From positions 1-41,953 of IMG/VR virus record IMGVR_UViG_3300035698_008725: a stretch of 41,953 bases of DNA. One strand, written 5' to 3'. How positions within the stretch are numbered: position 1 is the stretch's first letter; every line of letters starts with the position of its first letter. Below, one piece after another: positions 8,534 through 16,529 of this stretch. The notes beneath the pieces were generated by a model. That model was not told the DNA's origin and ran no database searches. It saw only the letters and a list, made by a program, of their open reading frames with translations. Made by a program: the position numbers and the translations under genes. This stretch comes from a virus.

Positions 8534-11442
8534 TAACTTATCCTCGTCAAGTCCATAAGTAGTCGCGGATCGTAAATAGGTCCGACGTCAACTGTATTAT
8601 TGTCATTCACTAATATCACATATCCTACTGCAATCGTATTCGCAACAGTACTGCCACTTGTGAACGTTGCATGAGATCCTTGCCACAAATTATCTCGCCA
8701 TGAGGGGGAATCTGTAAATCTCCAAACACCCGGGTTAATTGATTCAATCGGACCCGTAGTAGATTTCAGCTTCCACTGCGGAGTTATATACGAATTTCGT
8801 ATATCTGGATTAACTAATGTAAATGCATTAGCCATCCGATTAATCGCCTGGTGCGTACCACCATGAACCGCGGCATCTAACATAAAGTCAAGTTGTTTCC
8901 GATATCCGGGAATTGATGCGCGTTGCAATGACGATCCAGATACTCCTGCACCAGTTATCGCATAGTGAATAGTATTATCTTCAATGAAATCTGAAGAATA
9001 CCATGCACGTTCAACAAATGAATACAGGTCTAAAGGAGACTGCGCATAACTTGCAAATGCCTGAACCCCAGTAGTTGTAAAAGGTAAATCTGGAATTTTT
9101 AAATATTCAACCCACTTATCTGTAGTAGTATTCAGATAATATATTTCACCATTATCTAATGACACTACTAAAAATGTTCCGTGTATATGCATAGCATTAA
9201 TCGTAGTAGCAAACGCAGGATAAGTACTCCACGATGTACCATCGTATTTACGGACTATATAACCCTCAGTATCATTAATAATTGTGGCGTATAACAAATC
9301 ATCATAAGAGAGCATACTGACAATAGTATCACCAGTATTAGCCGGTGATGTAGCAGACGAAGTCGAAAAATTAGTACCATCATAAGTAATCATATAATGT
9401 GTAGGTGCACCGCCCCACTTATAAATTTTACCATTTGCAGGATCAGTATTACCACAGAACGCATAAGCACATTGAGTACTTAAAGATAAAACTTCACCTG
9501 CACCCGGTATCTGATAAAGTCCAAAGGTCCCACCATCATCATTTGAACTCCACAATTCACCATTAGCTAATCCTAAATATAACGTACCGTTGTACGACAA
9601 AATAGTATTAATATCATCAAGGAATCCACGAACATATCGGATATCCCAACGAGCACCATCGCTAGAACGTACTAATTGATTATTTGAATTAGTCGCATAC
9701 AAATATCCATTGTGCGACTCTAACTTATAACCTACAACTAATCCTGCGGTACCTAATCCACTCGGGGCAGATTCCCACGTAATCCCATCAGAAGACCTAA
9801 TAATGTTATCATTACTATCACCTGCAGCATATAGATACCCATCAAATTCTTTGAGAGCGAATCCGCCCTTATCTTGAACTGTGGCAGGTCCATAAGTAAC
9901 GTGTGTCCAATCTACACCATTGGATGTTCTATATACTGAACCACTTGGATCGCAAGCTGCGTATAAGTGCCCACCGAATGTCTCTAAATCGTTGACATTT
10001 GAAGGAACTACTGAACCGGATGTCCAATCACCTGTAAAATGGGGTGACGTACCTCGCGCAATAGCGTTTTGATCAGTACCTACATATAAGAAACTTCCCG
10101 ATTCTTTACAGCATAATAGACCAGGACTTCCTTGCTCATTTGTCAGATCGCCCCACGTAGCCCATGAATCTCCATCGTTCGCAGAACGTAACAATAATCC
10201 AGATGCACCCGTGGCTGCAAATATTATACTGCCAGAAGTAGTGAAATCATATATAGATGTAGCCGTACCTCCAGATGCAGCATTTGTAGTCTCTGTCCAT
10301 TCTTGATACGTTACGTCTTGAATTATATCCGCCCATATCTTATTATCATATACCGCAAGTGCTTGAAATTGATAATCAAGTGTTCCCACAGTATCTTGTA
10401 TGTGTTGCGCAAAGCCTACTTCTTCACATGCAAGTGTGTCAGCATTACATTTGATAAGATACGGATATCGTTGATCCCTATCAGGGAGAGTAATAGCACC
10501 ATCATTATTCGCAATTAAACACATACCGAAGTAGATGGCATCATGAAATATTACAGAATTAAGAGGTACTGTATACTCTGAAAGTTCACCAACACCCGTA
10601 GGCGGTATTCCTGGAACATTTTCTGCTGGAGCTGGATAAAAAAGGATATCTGAATAAGTTATATCAGAATATCCAGAAAAAATGTTAAAATTATCCGCGG
10701 ACGCCTTACCTATTATAACCTCAAACTCACCAAGATAAGCGCCCCCCCCGTTAAAAGGATTAGGATAATACTTGACTGAACGTTGGGAGAATTCTATCCA
10801 ATATAAATACTCTTGATCTGCATAGACCCCTCTACCAAGATATGGTCTATATACCGTAAGTTCTTCTGCGGGAATATCGTTACTCGTCTTCAACGTATTG
10901 TTACTATAAGCTAAAAAGGGAGTCCATATATCATCAATAGGATCATAAATACAAGCACGATAATATGTTTGGTTAGTCGTAGTTGCACCAACATTCGTAA
11001 GGAGCTTACAACTACTTATAAATTTATCATCAAATACTACAGTATGTCCAATATCTCGGTCAAATGCCCAAGTACCTGACATAGGTGCAGAATATGTCGC
11101 CCAGTCATCTTCAGTTACAACATTTTGAGTTACCTTCAATGCAGGAGTAGTAAGCTTATATGCGCCACTTCCCGATATATACCGATCCTCTACATATGTC
11201 TGATCCGCATATTTACCTTGATCGAAATACGTACCAAAATTATTGTATAACGCAGAACTTTCACATGTTGCAATGAAGAGATTATTACGTACTGTTTCAA
11301 TCGCAGTAGAGCCAGAAGCAAACTCAATACCATACATCCGTAAGACATTGCGTAACTCGGTTTCAGTCGAATAAGATGTCGTATAGTATGACGTTATTGA
11401 CTGTAATAAACTCTCTAGATATTGATTGTACGAAATCGCCAT
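8533..11442 (-). CDS. Baseplate wedge-type protein with Asp-box propeller insert
   Basis: The 969-residue product follows baseplate J directly, where a gp7/gpI-like wedge or tail protein usually sits. The helical N-terminus (YNQYLESLLQSITSYYTT) and the C-terminus (about 860-969, YRKQLDFMLDAAVHGGTHQA then WRDNLWQGSH) look like baseplate-attachment parts. The centre carries Asp-box-like motifs (S-x-D-x-G-x-T/S-W) near residues 420 (SANDGDSW), 508 (TSNGVDW), 552 (SSDGITW), 595 (SSDGARW) and 637 (SSNDDGGTF), mostly about 43 residues apart. This is typical of a sialidase-type beta-propeller. No full sialidase active site is evident. The propeller is probably an adhesin domain. Confidence 0.6.
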   Translation of the reverse strand: MAISYNQYLESLLQSITSYYTTSYSTETELRNVLRMYGIEFASGSTAIETVRNNLFIATCESSALYNNFGTYFDQGKYADQTYVEDRYISGSGAYKLTTPALKVTQNVVTEDDWATYSAPMSGTWAFDRDIGHTVVFDDKFISSCKLLTNVGATTTNQTYYRACIYDPIDDIWTPFLAYSNNTLKTSNDIPAEELTVYRPYLGRGVYADQEYLYWIEFSQRSVKYYPNPFNGGGAYLGEFEVIIGKASADNFNIFSGYSDITYSDILFYPAPAENVPGIPPTGVGELSEYTVPLNSVIFHDAIYFGMCLIANNDGAITLPDRDQRYPYLIKCNADTLACEEVGFAQHIQDTVGTLDYQFQALAVYDNKIWADIIQDVTYQEWTETTNAASGGTATSIYDFTTSGSIIFAATGASGLLLRSANDGDSWATWGDLTNEQGSPGLLCCKESGSFLYVGTDQNAIARGTSPHFTGDWTSGSVVPSNVNDLETFGGHLYAACDPSGSVYRTSNGVDWTHVTYGPATVQDKGGFALKEFDGYLYAAGDSNDNIIRSSDGITWESAPSGLGTAGLVVGYKLESHNGYLYATNSNNQLVRSSDGARWDIRYVRGFLDDINTILSYNGTLYLGLANGELWSSNDDGGTFGLYQIPGAGEVLSLSTQCAYAFCGNTDPANGKIYKWGGAPTHYMITYDGTNFSTSSATSPANTGDTIVSMLSYDDLLYATIINDTEGYIVRKYDGTSWSTYPAFATTINAMHIHGTFLVVSLDNGEIYYLNTTTDKWVEYLKIPDLPFTTTGVQAFASYAQSPLDLYSFVERAWYSSDFIEDNTIHYAITGAGVSGSSLQRASIPGYRKQLDFMLDAAVHGGTHQAINRMANAFTLVNPDIRNSYITPQWKLKSTTGPIESINPGVWRFTDSPSWRDNLWQGSHATFTSGSTVANTIAVGYVILVNDNNTVDVGPIYDPRLLMDLTRIS

Positions 11443-11447
11443 AATCT

Positions 11448-12872
11448 TTAAGTCCTAACAGTTATTGTAAATGTTCCTGCAACTGCATAGGAATCCGCAG
11501 GAATAATGAGGTTACCCGAAGAATCCTGTACAAGAGTACCTGTTACAGAACTTTCTGCAAACGTAGTTAACGGAACAGTTACGTCATCGACTCCGGTAGT
11601 GTTCGCAATTACGGCAAGTACATCAGATTGTTGCACTTCTTCCCCAATCGTGTAACTATTAAGGAATGCAGTCAACGTAGTATTTACTGAAGTAGATACG
11701 CCCGTAGCAGTGTATCCAGGTAATGTTCTAATTGTACATGCAACATCAACTTGTCGAGGTATTGCACTCTTAACCAATAAGTCAGCGCCTAAAACCTTAC
11801 GAGAATCATCTTCCATATATACTTGCAATGACTCAATCAGTGAGTTGTATGAATAAACAATAGTAACTTCTTCACCTGCAGTTAATCCAGTGAATACGAA
11901 CTTATCTGACCCTCTCGTAGATCCCGCAAACTTGCCCACATCTCGAGTAATAGTATAATGAGTATCAGCTATTAATGTTCCAGTGGTACTACCTATGAGT
12001 GAAAAACTATCCGAAGCCAACAAATCAATAGGTTGCTTAGATACTACAAATTCAAACGGAGCACTCACAGATACAGTATATATCTCGGAAGGCGCTTCAG
12101 CTGAGATAAGACCTCTTACATAAATATCAACTGCGCCTACATCTGTACGACGTAATTCTTCAACACCTTGTCCTGCAGACGCAATTCGTGCATCGAGTAC
12201 ATCAGTAATTCTAGTAATGGTTTGATAATACCCATCAGTAGTACCTACATTATTTCCAGTAATTACAGATTTTAATCGCGCACGGAAACTCGTTAAATTT
12301 TCAAAATCTGCGCCATTCGTAAAGGCGTTAAAATTATACACACCCGCAACACCTGCTACAGGATCTAAAACGGCAGCAATCGCGCCAGCAGTTACATTCC
12401 CATCTATGCCAGCTACTACGGCTCTAACTGATGCATTCGCTTCATATCTACCTGTCTCACTATTGAAATTCGTTGGACCTAAAGTAACTACCTGCGAAGT
12501 TACATATTGTTGTGATGTACCATCAGGTGCGGCTTTACTTGCAACCGTCGTACCTCGGGGAATTGTAATAGTTTCCGCAGGTGTCTCAAATGAATAAAAC
12601 GAAGCAATACCAGTAGTTTTAAGGGGACCTCTACGGCGTAATTGAAAATTCCGTCCTAATTGTTCGACATCAGAAGTACCTGCCAAATCAGGAGACTGGG
12701 CATTCGCCGTACGATTTAAGTCCAGATATAAACTTTCGAGTTCTTTCGAAGGGGCATCTATGACTACGTCACGCGTAAACGTACCTGGACTAGTATCCAC
12801 GTTAGGTCGTTCAGCGTGCAAAAACCTACGCATTGCATTTACAATGGTCAAAAAGCTCTTAATTACTGCCAT
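11448..12872 (-). CDS. Baseplate J-like protein (gp47 / P2 gpJ family)
   Basis: The 474-residue product has the usual features of the baseplate J family: an N-terminal segment with PNVDTSPGTFTRDVVIDAPS, a strand block ETITIPRGTTVAS (about 100-115), the DGNVTAGAI motif (about 155-165), and NGADFENLTSFRARLKSVI (about 188-205). It ends in a beta-rich C-terminal domain. These proteins form the wedge ring that contracts the sheath upon host binding. The length is normal. It lies between a gp25-like gene and the large wedge-type gene, the canonical order gp25-J-I. A GAGGG ribosome site precedes the ATG. Confidence 0.9.
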   Translation of the reverse strand: MAVIKSFLTIVNAMRRFLHAERPNVDTSPGTFTRDVVIDAPSKELESLYLDLNRTANAQSPDLAGTSDVEQLGRNFQLRRRGPLKTTGIASFYSFETPAETITIPRGTTVASKAAPDGTSQQYVTSQVVTLGPTNFNSETGRYEANASVRAVVAGIDGNVTAGAIAAVLDPVAGVAGVYNFNAFTNGADFENLTSFRARLKSVITGNNVGTTDGYYQTITRITDVLDARIASAGQGVEELRRTDVGAVDIYVRGLISAEAPSEIYTVSVSAPFEFVVSKQPIDLLASDSFSLIGSTTGTLIADTHYTITRDVGKFAGSTRGSDKFVFTGLTAGEEVTIVYSYNSLIESLQVYMEDDSRKVLGADLLVKSAIPRQVDVACTIRTLPGYTATGVSTSVNTTLTAFLNSYTIGEEVQQSDVLAVIANTTGVDDVTVPLTTFAESSVTGTLVQDSSGNLIIPADSYAVAGTFTITVRT

Positions 12873-12893
12873 AGTGTATCCCTCAAATGCTAC

Positions 12894-12923
12894 TGGTTAC
12901 AATTTAATTTAGTTCTGTAACCA
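12894..12923 (-). other. Short hairpin before the baseplate J gene
   Basis: TGGTTACA (12894-12901) and TGTAACCA (12916-12923) form a perfect 8-bp stem with a 14-base AT-rich loop in the 59-base gap. No T-run follows on the minus strand, so it is more likely an mRNA structure or processing site than a terminator. Confidence 0.35.
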
Positions 12924-12931
12924 CTATTACA

Positions 12932-13528
12932 TTACCCACTTAATATAACGGTCCCCGTAAGCTCTTTAATGCTTCCAGCTATCGTTGTTATAGTTACCGC
13001 ATAATCTAAACTCTCTGGATCAGCAGGATCCTCATAAATCTCAATACTATCAATACTGGAAATCTGTGCGTCCCCCGCTAAATTAGGTACACCCCTCTGC
13101 GCGTTCATCAATTCCATCAAACTTTTAGAGAGTTCAAATTTAATGACACCCTTAATTTCTGAGATAGGAGATTCGCCCAAATACTGAGGAACGTTGATAG
13201 CCACTTCTGGATGAAAGTCATTACTCTCGGTAATCACAAATTTTTCCAATGTCTGAGTAAGCTTATCTACGGTACTTACCTCTAAAATCTTACCTGCTTC
13301 ATTGAAGCATATATCATAATAATACCCGATACCTAAACATCTGGGACACTTTCCTAAAGTGTACTTCCCTGTAGAAAGGGTATGATTACATGTGTGCTTT
13401 AATTTCGCGTCAAACGCCGTAAAATTAGATACAACATTCCCCGTAGCATCCGTAACGTCCGCGTATGTAAATATCGTAGGATCAATGATTACTGCATCAG
13501 AACTAACTGTAATTGTATCAGTCGCCAT
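12932..13528 (-). CDS. Probable gp25-like baseplate wedge protein with zinc-finger N-terminus
   Basis: The 198-residue product starts with the shared virion motif DTITVSSDAVI (residues 4-14). A putative zinc site follows: C47-x-H49 and C61-x2-C64 in the context CPRCLGIGYYYD. The C-terminal two thirds (EVAINVPQYLGESPISEIKG and later KSLMELMNAQ) resemble the gp25/GpW wedge fold, and the gene sits just before baseplate J, where gp25 normally is. The wedge assignment rests on that context plus weak similarity. The zinc segment is an addition not usual in gp25 proteins and resembles one in the neck protein at 25824-26750. Confidence 0.5.
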   Translation of the reverse strand: MATDTITVSSDAVIIDPTIFTYADVTDATGNVVSNFTAFDAKLKHTCNHTLSTGKYTLGKCPRCLGIGYYYDICFNEAGKILEVSTVDKLTQTLEKFVITESNDFHPEVAINVPQYLGESPISEIKGVIKFELSKSLMELMNAQRGVPNLAGDAQISSIDSIEIYEDPADPESLDYAVTITTIAGSIKELTGTVILSG

Positions 13529-13537
13529 AACATTCCC

Positions 13538-13729
13538 TTAGAATATTCTAAAGCCTCCATCATCTTGTCCACCGGTCTGAGGAGTAGTATCAGTATTCCT
13601 CATAGTAGGTTGAATTCTCCGCGGCACCGCATATTCACTCTCAATCTGTGCCTGCGAAATAATGCGGGCATCTGATGTAACATCATGAGTGATGTGTGCA
13701 TCCGAAGTAACTGTAATCGTATCAGCCAT
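13538..13729 (-). CDS. Small protein with two SDAxI motifs
   Basis: This 63-residue protein opens with DTITVTSDAHI (residues 3-13) followed by DVTSDARI (about 16-23), and then a polar, probably disordered tail (TDTTPQTGGQDDGGFRIF). It lies 9 bases upstream of the gp25-like gene, whose N-terminus carries the same motif. I do not recognise a family. It may be a small linker peptide of the baseplate. The 109-base gap on its other side (13730-13838) holds no gene and no convincing promoter, only AT-rich sequence. Confidence 0.5.
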   Translation of the reverse strand: MADTITVTSDAHITHDVTSDARIISQAQIESEYAVPRRIQPTMRNTDTTPQTGGQDDGGFRIF

Positions 13730-13838
13730 AAGTGTTACCTAATAAACGATGTGCAGTAATGGGGTATCATCAACTACACAAAAGCTTATATTGAAAATTG
13801 TATTCTCCAATTATTCGTAAATCGTTTTATCTACTTCT

Positions 13839-14366
13839 TCATCCAAGTGCGTCTACGGCATCAAGTACCTTTATGTGCTTATCAACTGAATCAATCTGAG
13901 CGTTCACGGTCGTCGCTGCGTTATTCGCGAAATCCTGAGACTTTATCATTTGTTGTGCTTCAAAATTTAGGCCATTCAATATATTCTCCGCATCACGATA
14001 TCCACCTAACGAAATACCTTTCACTCCTGCTAATGACAACAACGTAGTGATCAATTTCGATACCTCTGTACAGTCATCAAATTCTGGTCCAATATTCAAA
14101 AGACTTAACACACGTTTTTGCTGACTAAGAATAGATCCTGCGACATCAAATGCCTTATTAATCTCTACTGACTTACGAGCAGCAATCTTAGACTTAAACG
14201 CATAAGTAGCCAACTGCGCCTGTAATGCCCTCTTCGATCTATTCAACTGCATACGTAATGCCTGCCGTGCAGGACTGGATAACCCCACCAGTGCTTTAAT
14301 GAAGCAAGCAGATATTCCGATCTCATCGGATATCTTACGTATTTGTGGAACAGTAATATCAGCCAT
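13839..14366 (-). CDS. Helical baseplate-region protein, unidentified
   Basis: The 175-residue product is almost entirely predicted helical by composition (RQALRMQLNRSKRALQAQLA at about 34-53, and a C-terminal DSVDKHIKVLDAVDALG), with few aromatic residues and one pair of cysteines. Its ATG overlaps the stop of the preceding gene in a TAATG junction, suggesting coupled translation. The location between the spike and the wedge genes suggests a baseplate assembly or structural role. No family is recognised. Confidence 0.5.
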   Translation of the reverse strand: MADITVPQIRKISDEIGISACFIKALVGLSSPARQALRMQLNRSKRALQAQLATYAFKSKIAARKSVEINKAFDVAGSILSQQKRVLSLLNIGPEFDDCTEVSKLITTLLSLAGVKGISLGGYRDAENILNGLNFEAQQMIKSQDFANNAATTVNAQIDSVDKHIKVLDAVDALG

Positions 14367-14593
14367 TACGAAACCGTTCCTACTCCTGTACCTGTTTGCG
14401 CGGCAGCTGACCCCGTGGTAACAACTGTCGTATTTACAAGTGCATTATTCTTTATATAGGTCACAATTGCGCTTGCTAAAAGATCTACGCGCTCTTCAAT
14501 CAAAGCTTTAGTGGTATCGTCCATACCATCAACACTATCTAAAGCAAACGCGGTAAGGATTGCACTCTTCATACCTGTTCCCGTCAACGGCAT
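14366..14593 (-). CDS. Small virion-region protein
   Basis: This 75-residue protein has a short helical core (about 20-50, including TKALIEERVDLLASAIVTYI) followed by a Ser/Thr/Gly/Ala tail. The pattern resembles small phage proteins encoded next to the baseplate spike, but no family can be named. Its start lies inside the last codons of the GIY-YIG gene (10-base overlap) and its stop overlaps the next start. An internal ATG at residue 8 is an alternative start. Confidence 0.45.
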   Translation of the reverse strand: MPLTGTGMKSAILTAFALDSVDGMDDTTKALIEERVDLLASAIVTYIKNNALVNTTVVTTGSAAAQTGTGVGTVS

Positions 14594-15291
14594 TTTGAAT
14601 CTCTCCCCTGTTTCATTCCTTTACTTATTTTCTTCCTTTGGGCCATGGATCGTACTTTACCTTTATTAGCTTGACTAATCTTCCTTTTAGTCTCTTCTAA
14701 TCTTTTCTTACCATACATATGATTCTTCTCACCTCTCATCGCGCTACTAATTTTATCACGAGTTTCAACAGAAACTTCACGATTCTGGTGGGCTTCGCAC
14801 AATTTTTGCTTATGCTCATCAGAAAATTTTCTACCTTTAAATGCAGCGGATATTTTCTGACACGTCTGCATAGAGGATTTCTGCCCTTTTAAGGAATTGC
14901 TAATTTTTTGGCGCGTTTCCGAGGAGGATTTTCTACCTTTAAGTGCACTGCTAATTTTACGTTTAGTTTCTTTAGAAGGTGATGGGCCTTCTCCGCCATC
15001 TGTTAGGTTACAGAGACTTCCTTCTTTCAAGTCTCTTCTACCGATGTACTTAATCCAATAACGTTCCCATCTAAAAGCCCCTTTTTCAGTAAGATTAGTA
15101 TGGAGAAAATGTATCTTGACATTATCACTACCTACTTTATTGATCTTGTTTTTGAGGAAAGAGTTAGTAGTACTTTTACTTAAATGCCCACTTACTTTAT
15201 ATCTACTATCTTTCCCTTTTCCTACATAAAAAGGGACATTATTCTGATCCAAATACATATAAACAAAGTATTTTTTAGATTTAATTTTCAT
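14584..15291 (-). CDS. GIY-YIG homing endonuclease with NUMOD3 repeats (copy 1)
   Basis: The 235-residue product starts with a GIY-YIG-type nuclease domain: VYMYLDQNNVPFYVGKGK (about 10-27), a conserved RWERYWIKYIGR block (about 74-85), and EGSLCNLTDGGEG (about 90-102). Four or more NUMOD3-like DNA-binding repeats follow (KETKRKISSALKGRK, SETRQKISNSLKGQK, ETKRKISQANKGKV). Such free-standing enzymes cut phage DNA at a specific site and spread by repair. Its ATG overlaps the stop of the spike gene (TAATG) and its end overlaps the next start, so it sits in the operon without breaking either gene. It is a close paralogue of the gene at 26738-27472. Confidence 0.85.
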   Translation of the reverse strand: MKIKSKKYFVYMYLDQNNVPFYVGKGKDSRYKVSGHLSKSTTNSFLKNKINKVGSDNVKIHFLHTNLTEKGAFRWERYWIKYIGRRDLKEGSLCNLTDGGEGPSPSKETKRKISSALKGRKSSSETRQKISNSLKGQKSSMQTCQKISAAFKGRKFSDEHKQKLCEAHQNREVSVETRDKISSAMRGEKNHMYGKKRLEETKRKISQANKGKVRSMAQRKKISKGMKQGRDSKCR

Positions 15292-16529
15292 TAGCCCGCC
15301 TTAGTTATCTTTGAAATATCTCTTCCGGGAGTCAAAGGCGAGGGCACAATAGGTGGGCCTGTAGGTGCACCCATATTCCCAATATGTGTATGAGTATTAT
15401 AAAACGTCTTAAGAAACTGCTCCAATACTACAGGTTGTTCTTTTGCATTACCTGCAACCTTGATATCCTCTGCCGTAAACGTCATATTCGTAGCATTAAC
15501 GCGAACATCATCAATAACGTGGATATCTGCATCACCATTTACACGAATATTGGAATCTCCTTCGACATTCACCTTAACATTCCCATTTACCTTAACCGTG
15601 AGATTACCCTCTTTATCAACCACAAATTCAAAACCTTGATCTGCCTTAGTTTTAAGCTGAATCATAATTTCTTTTGGCTTATCATCAGATGTTTTGGCAT
15701 ATGTATTATCAGTTTTAGTAACTATGCCATCATCAGTAACTCGCGTACCTAATGTAAGTTCAACAAGAGGATCGGCTACTTCAGGTTCCGTAAGTGAATT
15801 AGCATCAGCCTTCTCTAAAATACGTAAACGGAACTCTGTTAGCGCATCTTCATCTTTTGCGCCAGCCACTCCTACGCCTAATGGCGAACCTTCCGTTGAA
15901 ATAATGTCCTCAGTTTGCTTATCAGCAGACGCGGCAGATTTAGTTGAACGTTTAACTAATCCAAAATCAAGAATTCCAGCTTCCGTGATCGCACGATAAT
16001 TCATAGAATTCTGTTGAATAATATTACTACGTCGATCTAATCGCCAATAGTCGCCTTCTGCAGTCTTTATAAGGACATCACCTACATTGGACATATGCAT
16101 ATATGTACCAGTGGGAGAAGGTTGCGCATACTGATTACCTTGATTTTCCTCCGACTTCTCCAAATAAGAAAAGAACATCTTTTCGCCAACGCTTAATTTC
16201 AAAATTGATGGTGCAACTTGATCATCAAGTCCACGAGGAGTACCTACTAAATCACGGTAACCTACAGGAATATATGCTAAAATATATGCATCAAACCCTA
16301 TACCAAATCCTACTAATACAGCACTACCTATTGTAGGTAATTCAAAAATTCCCTGTCCTGGAGGACATAATAAAACATCTTGACGTACTCCAGGATGATC
16401 AAGCCACTCAATATTTACGGTACCCTTAGCAGCATTAGTAGCCATTACTACCGCGGGACGTAAATACGTACCTGGATGAGGTTTTTGAGTAAGCGGAGAA
16501 GTAAAGTCCGGTGAATGAAATGATCGCAT
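15291..16529 (-). CDS. Baseplate central spike protein (gp5 C-terminal / P2 gpV-like)
   Basis: The 412-residue product has an OB-fold-like N-terminal domain (VMATNAAKGTVNIEWLDHPG and then IGSAVLVGFGIG). A beta-helix-type stretch of short alternating repeats follows at about 310-360 (NLTVKVNGNVKVNVEG, NIRVNGDADIHVIDDVRV). It ends with a THTHIGNMGAPTGPP segment near residues 378-392, resembling the HxH tip or PAAR-adjacent segment of phage spikes. This protein pierces the outer surface of the host. No lysozyme domain is present. I chose the ATG at 16529, which overlaps the hub stop in a TAATG junction; a TTG at 16547 would lie inside the hub gene. Confidence 0.75.
   Translation of the reverse strand: MRSFHSPDFTSPLTQKPHPGTYLRPAVVMATNAAKGTVNIEWLDHPGVRQDVLLCPPGQGIFELPTIGSAVLVGFGIGFDAYILAYIPVGYRDLVGTPRGLDDQVAPSILKLSVGEKMFFSYLEKSEENQGNQYAQPSPTGTYMHMSNVGDVLIKTAEGDYWRLDRRSNIIQQNSMNYRAITEAGILDFGLVKRSTKSAASADKQTEDIISTEGSPLGVGVAGAKDEDALTEFRLRILEKADANSLTEPEVADPLVELTLGTRVTDDGIVTKTDNTYAKTSDDKPKEIMIQLKTKADQGFEFVVDKEGNLTVKVNGNVKVNVEGDSNIRVNGDADIHVIDDVRVNATNMTFTAEDIKVAGNAKEQPVVLEQFLKTFYNTHTHIGNMGAPTGPPIVPSPLTPGRDISKITKAG

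Noticed and set aside
14584-15291. Group I intron carrying the GIY-YIG gene
   Set aside because: The genes on both sides are complete and start and stop normally; there is no split gene and no visible intron core.
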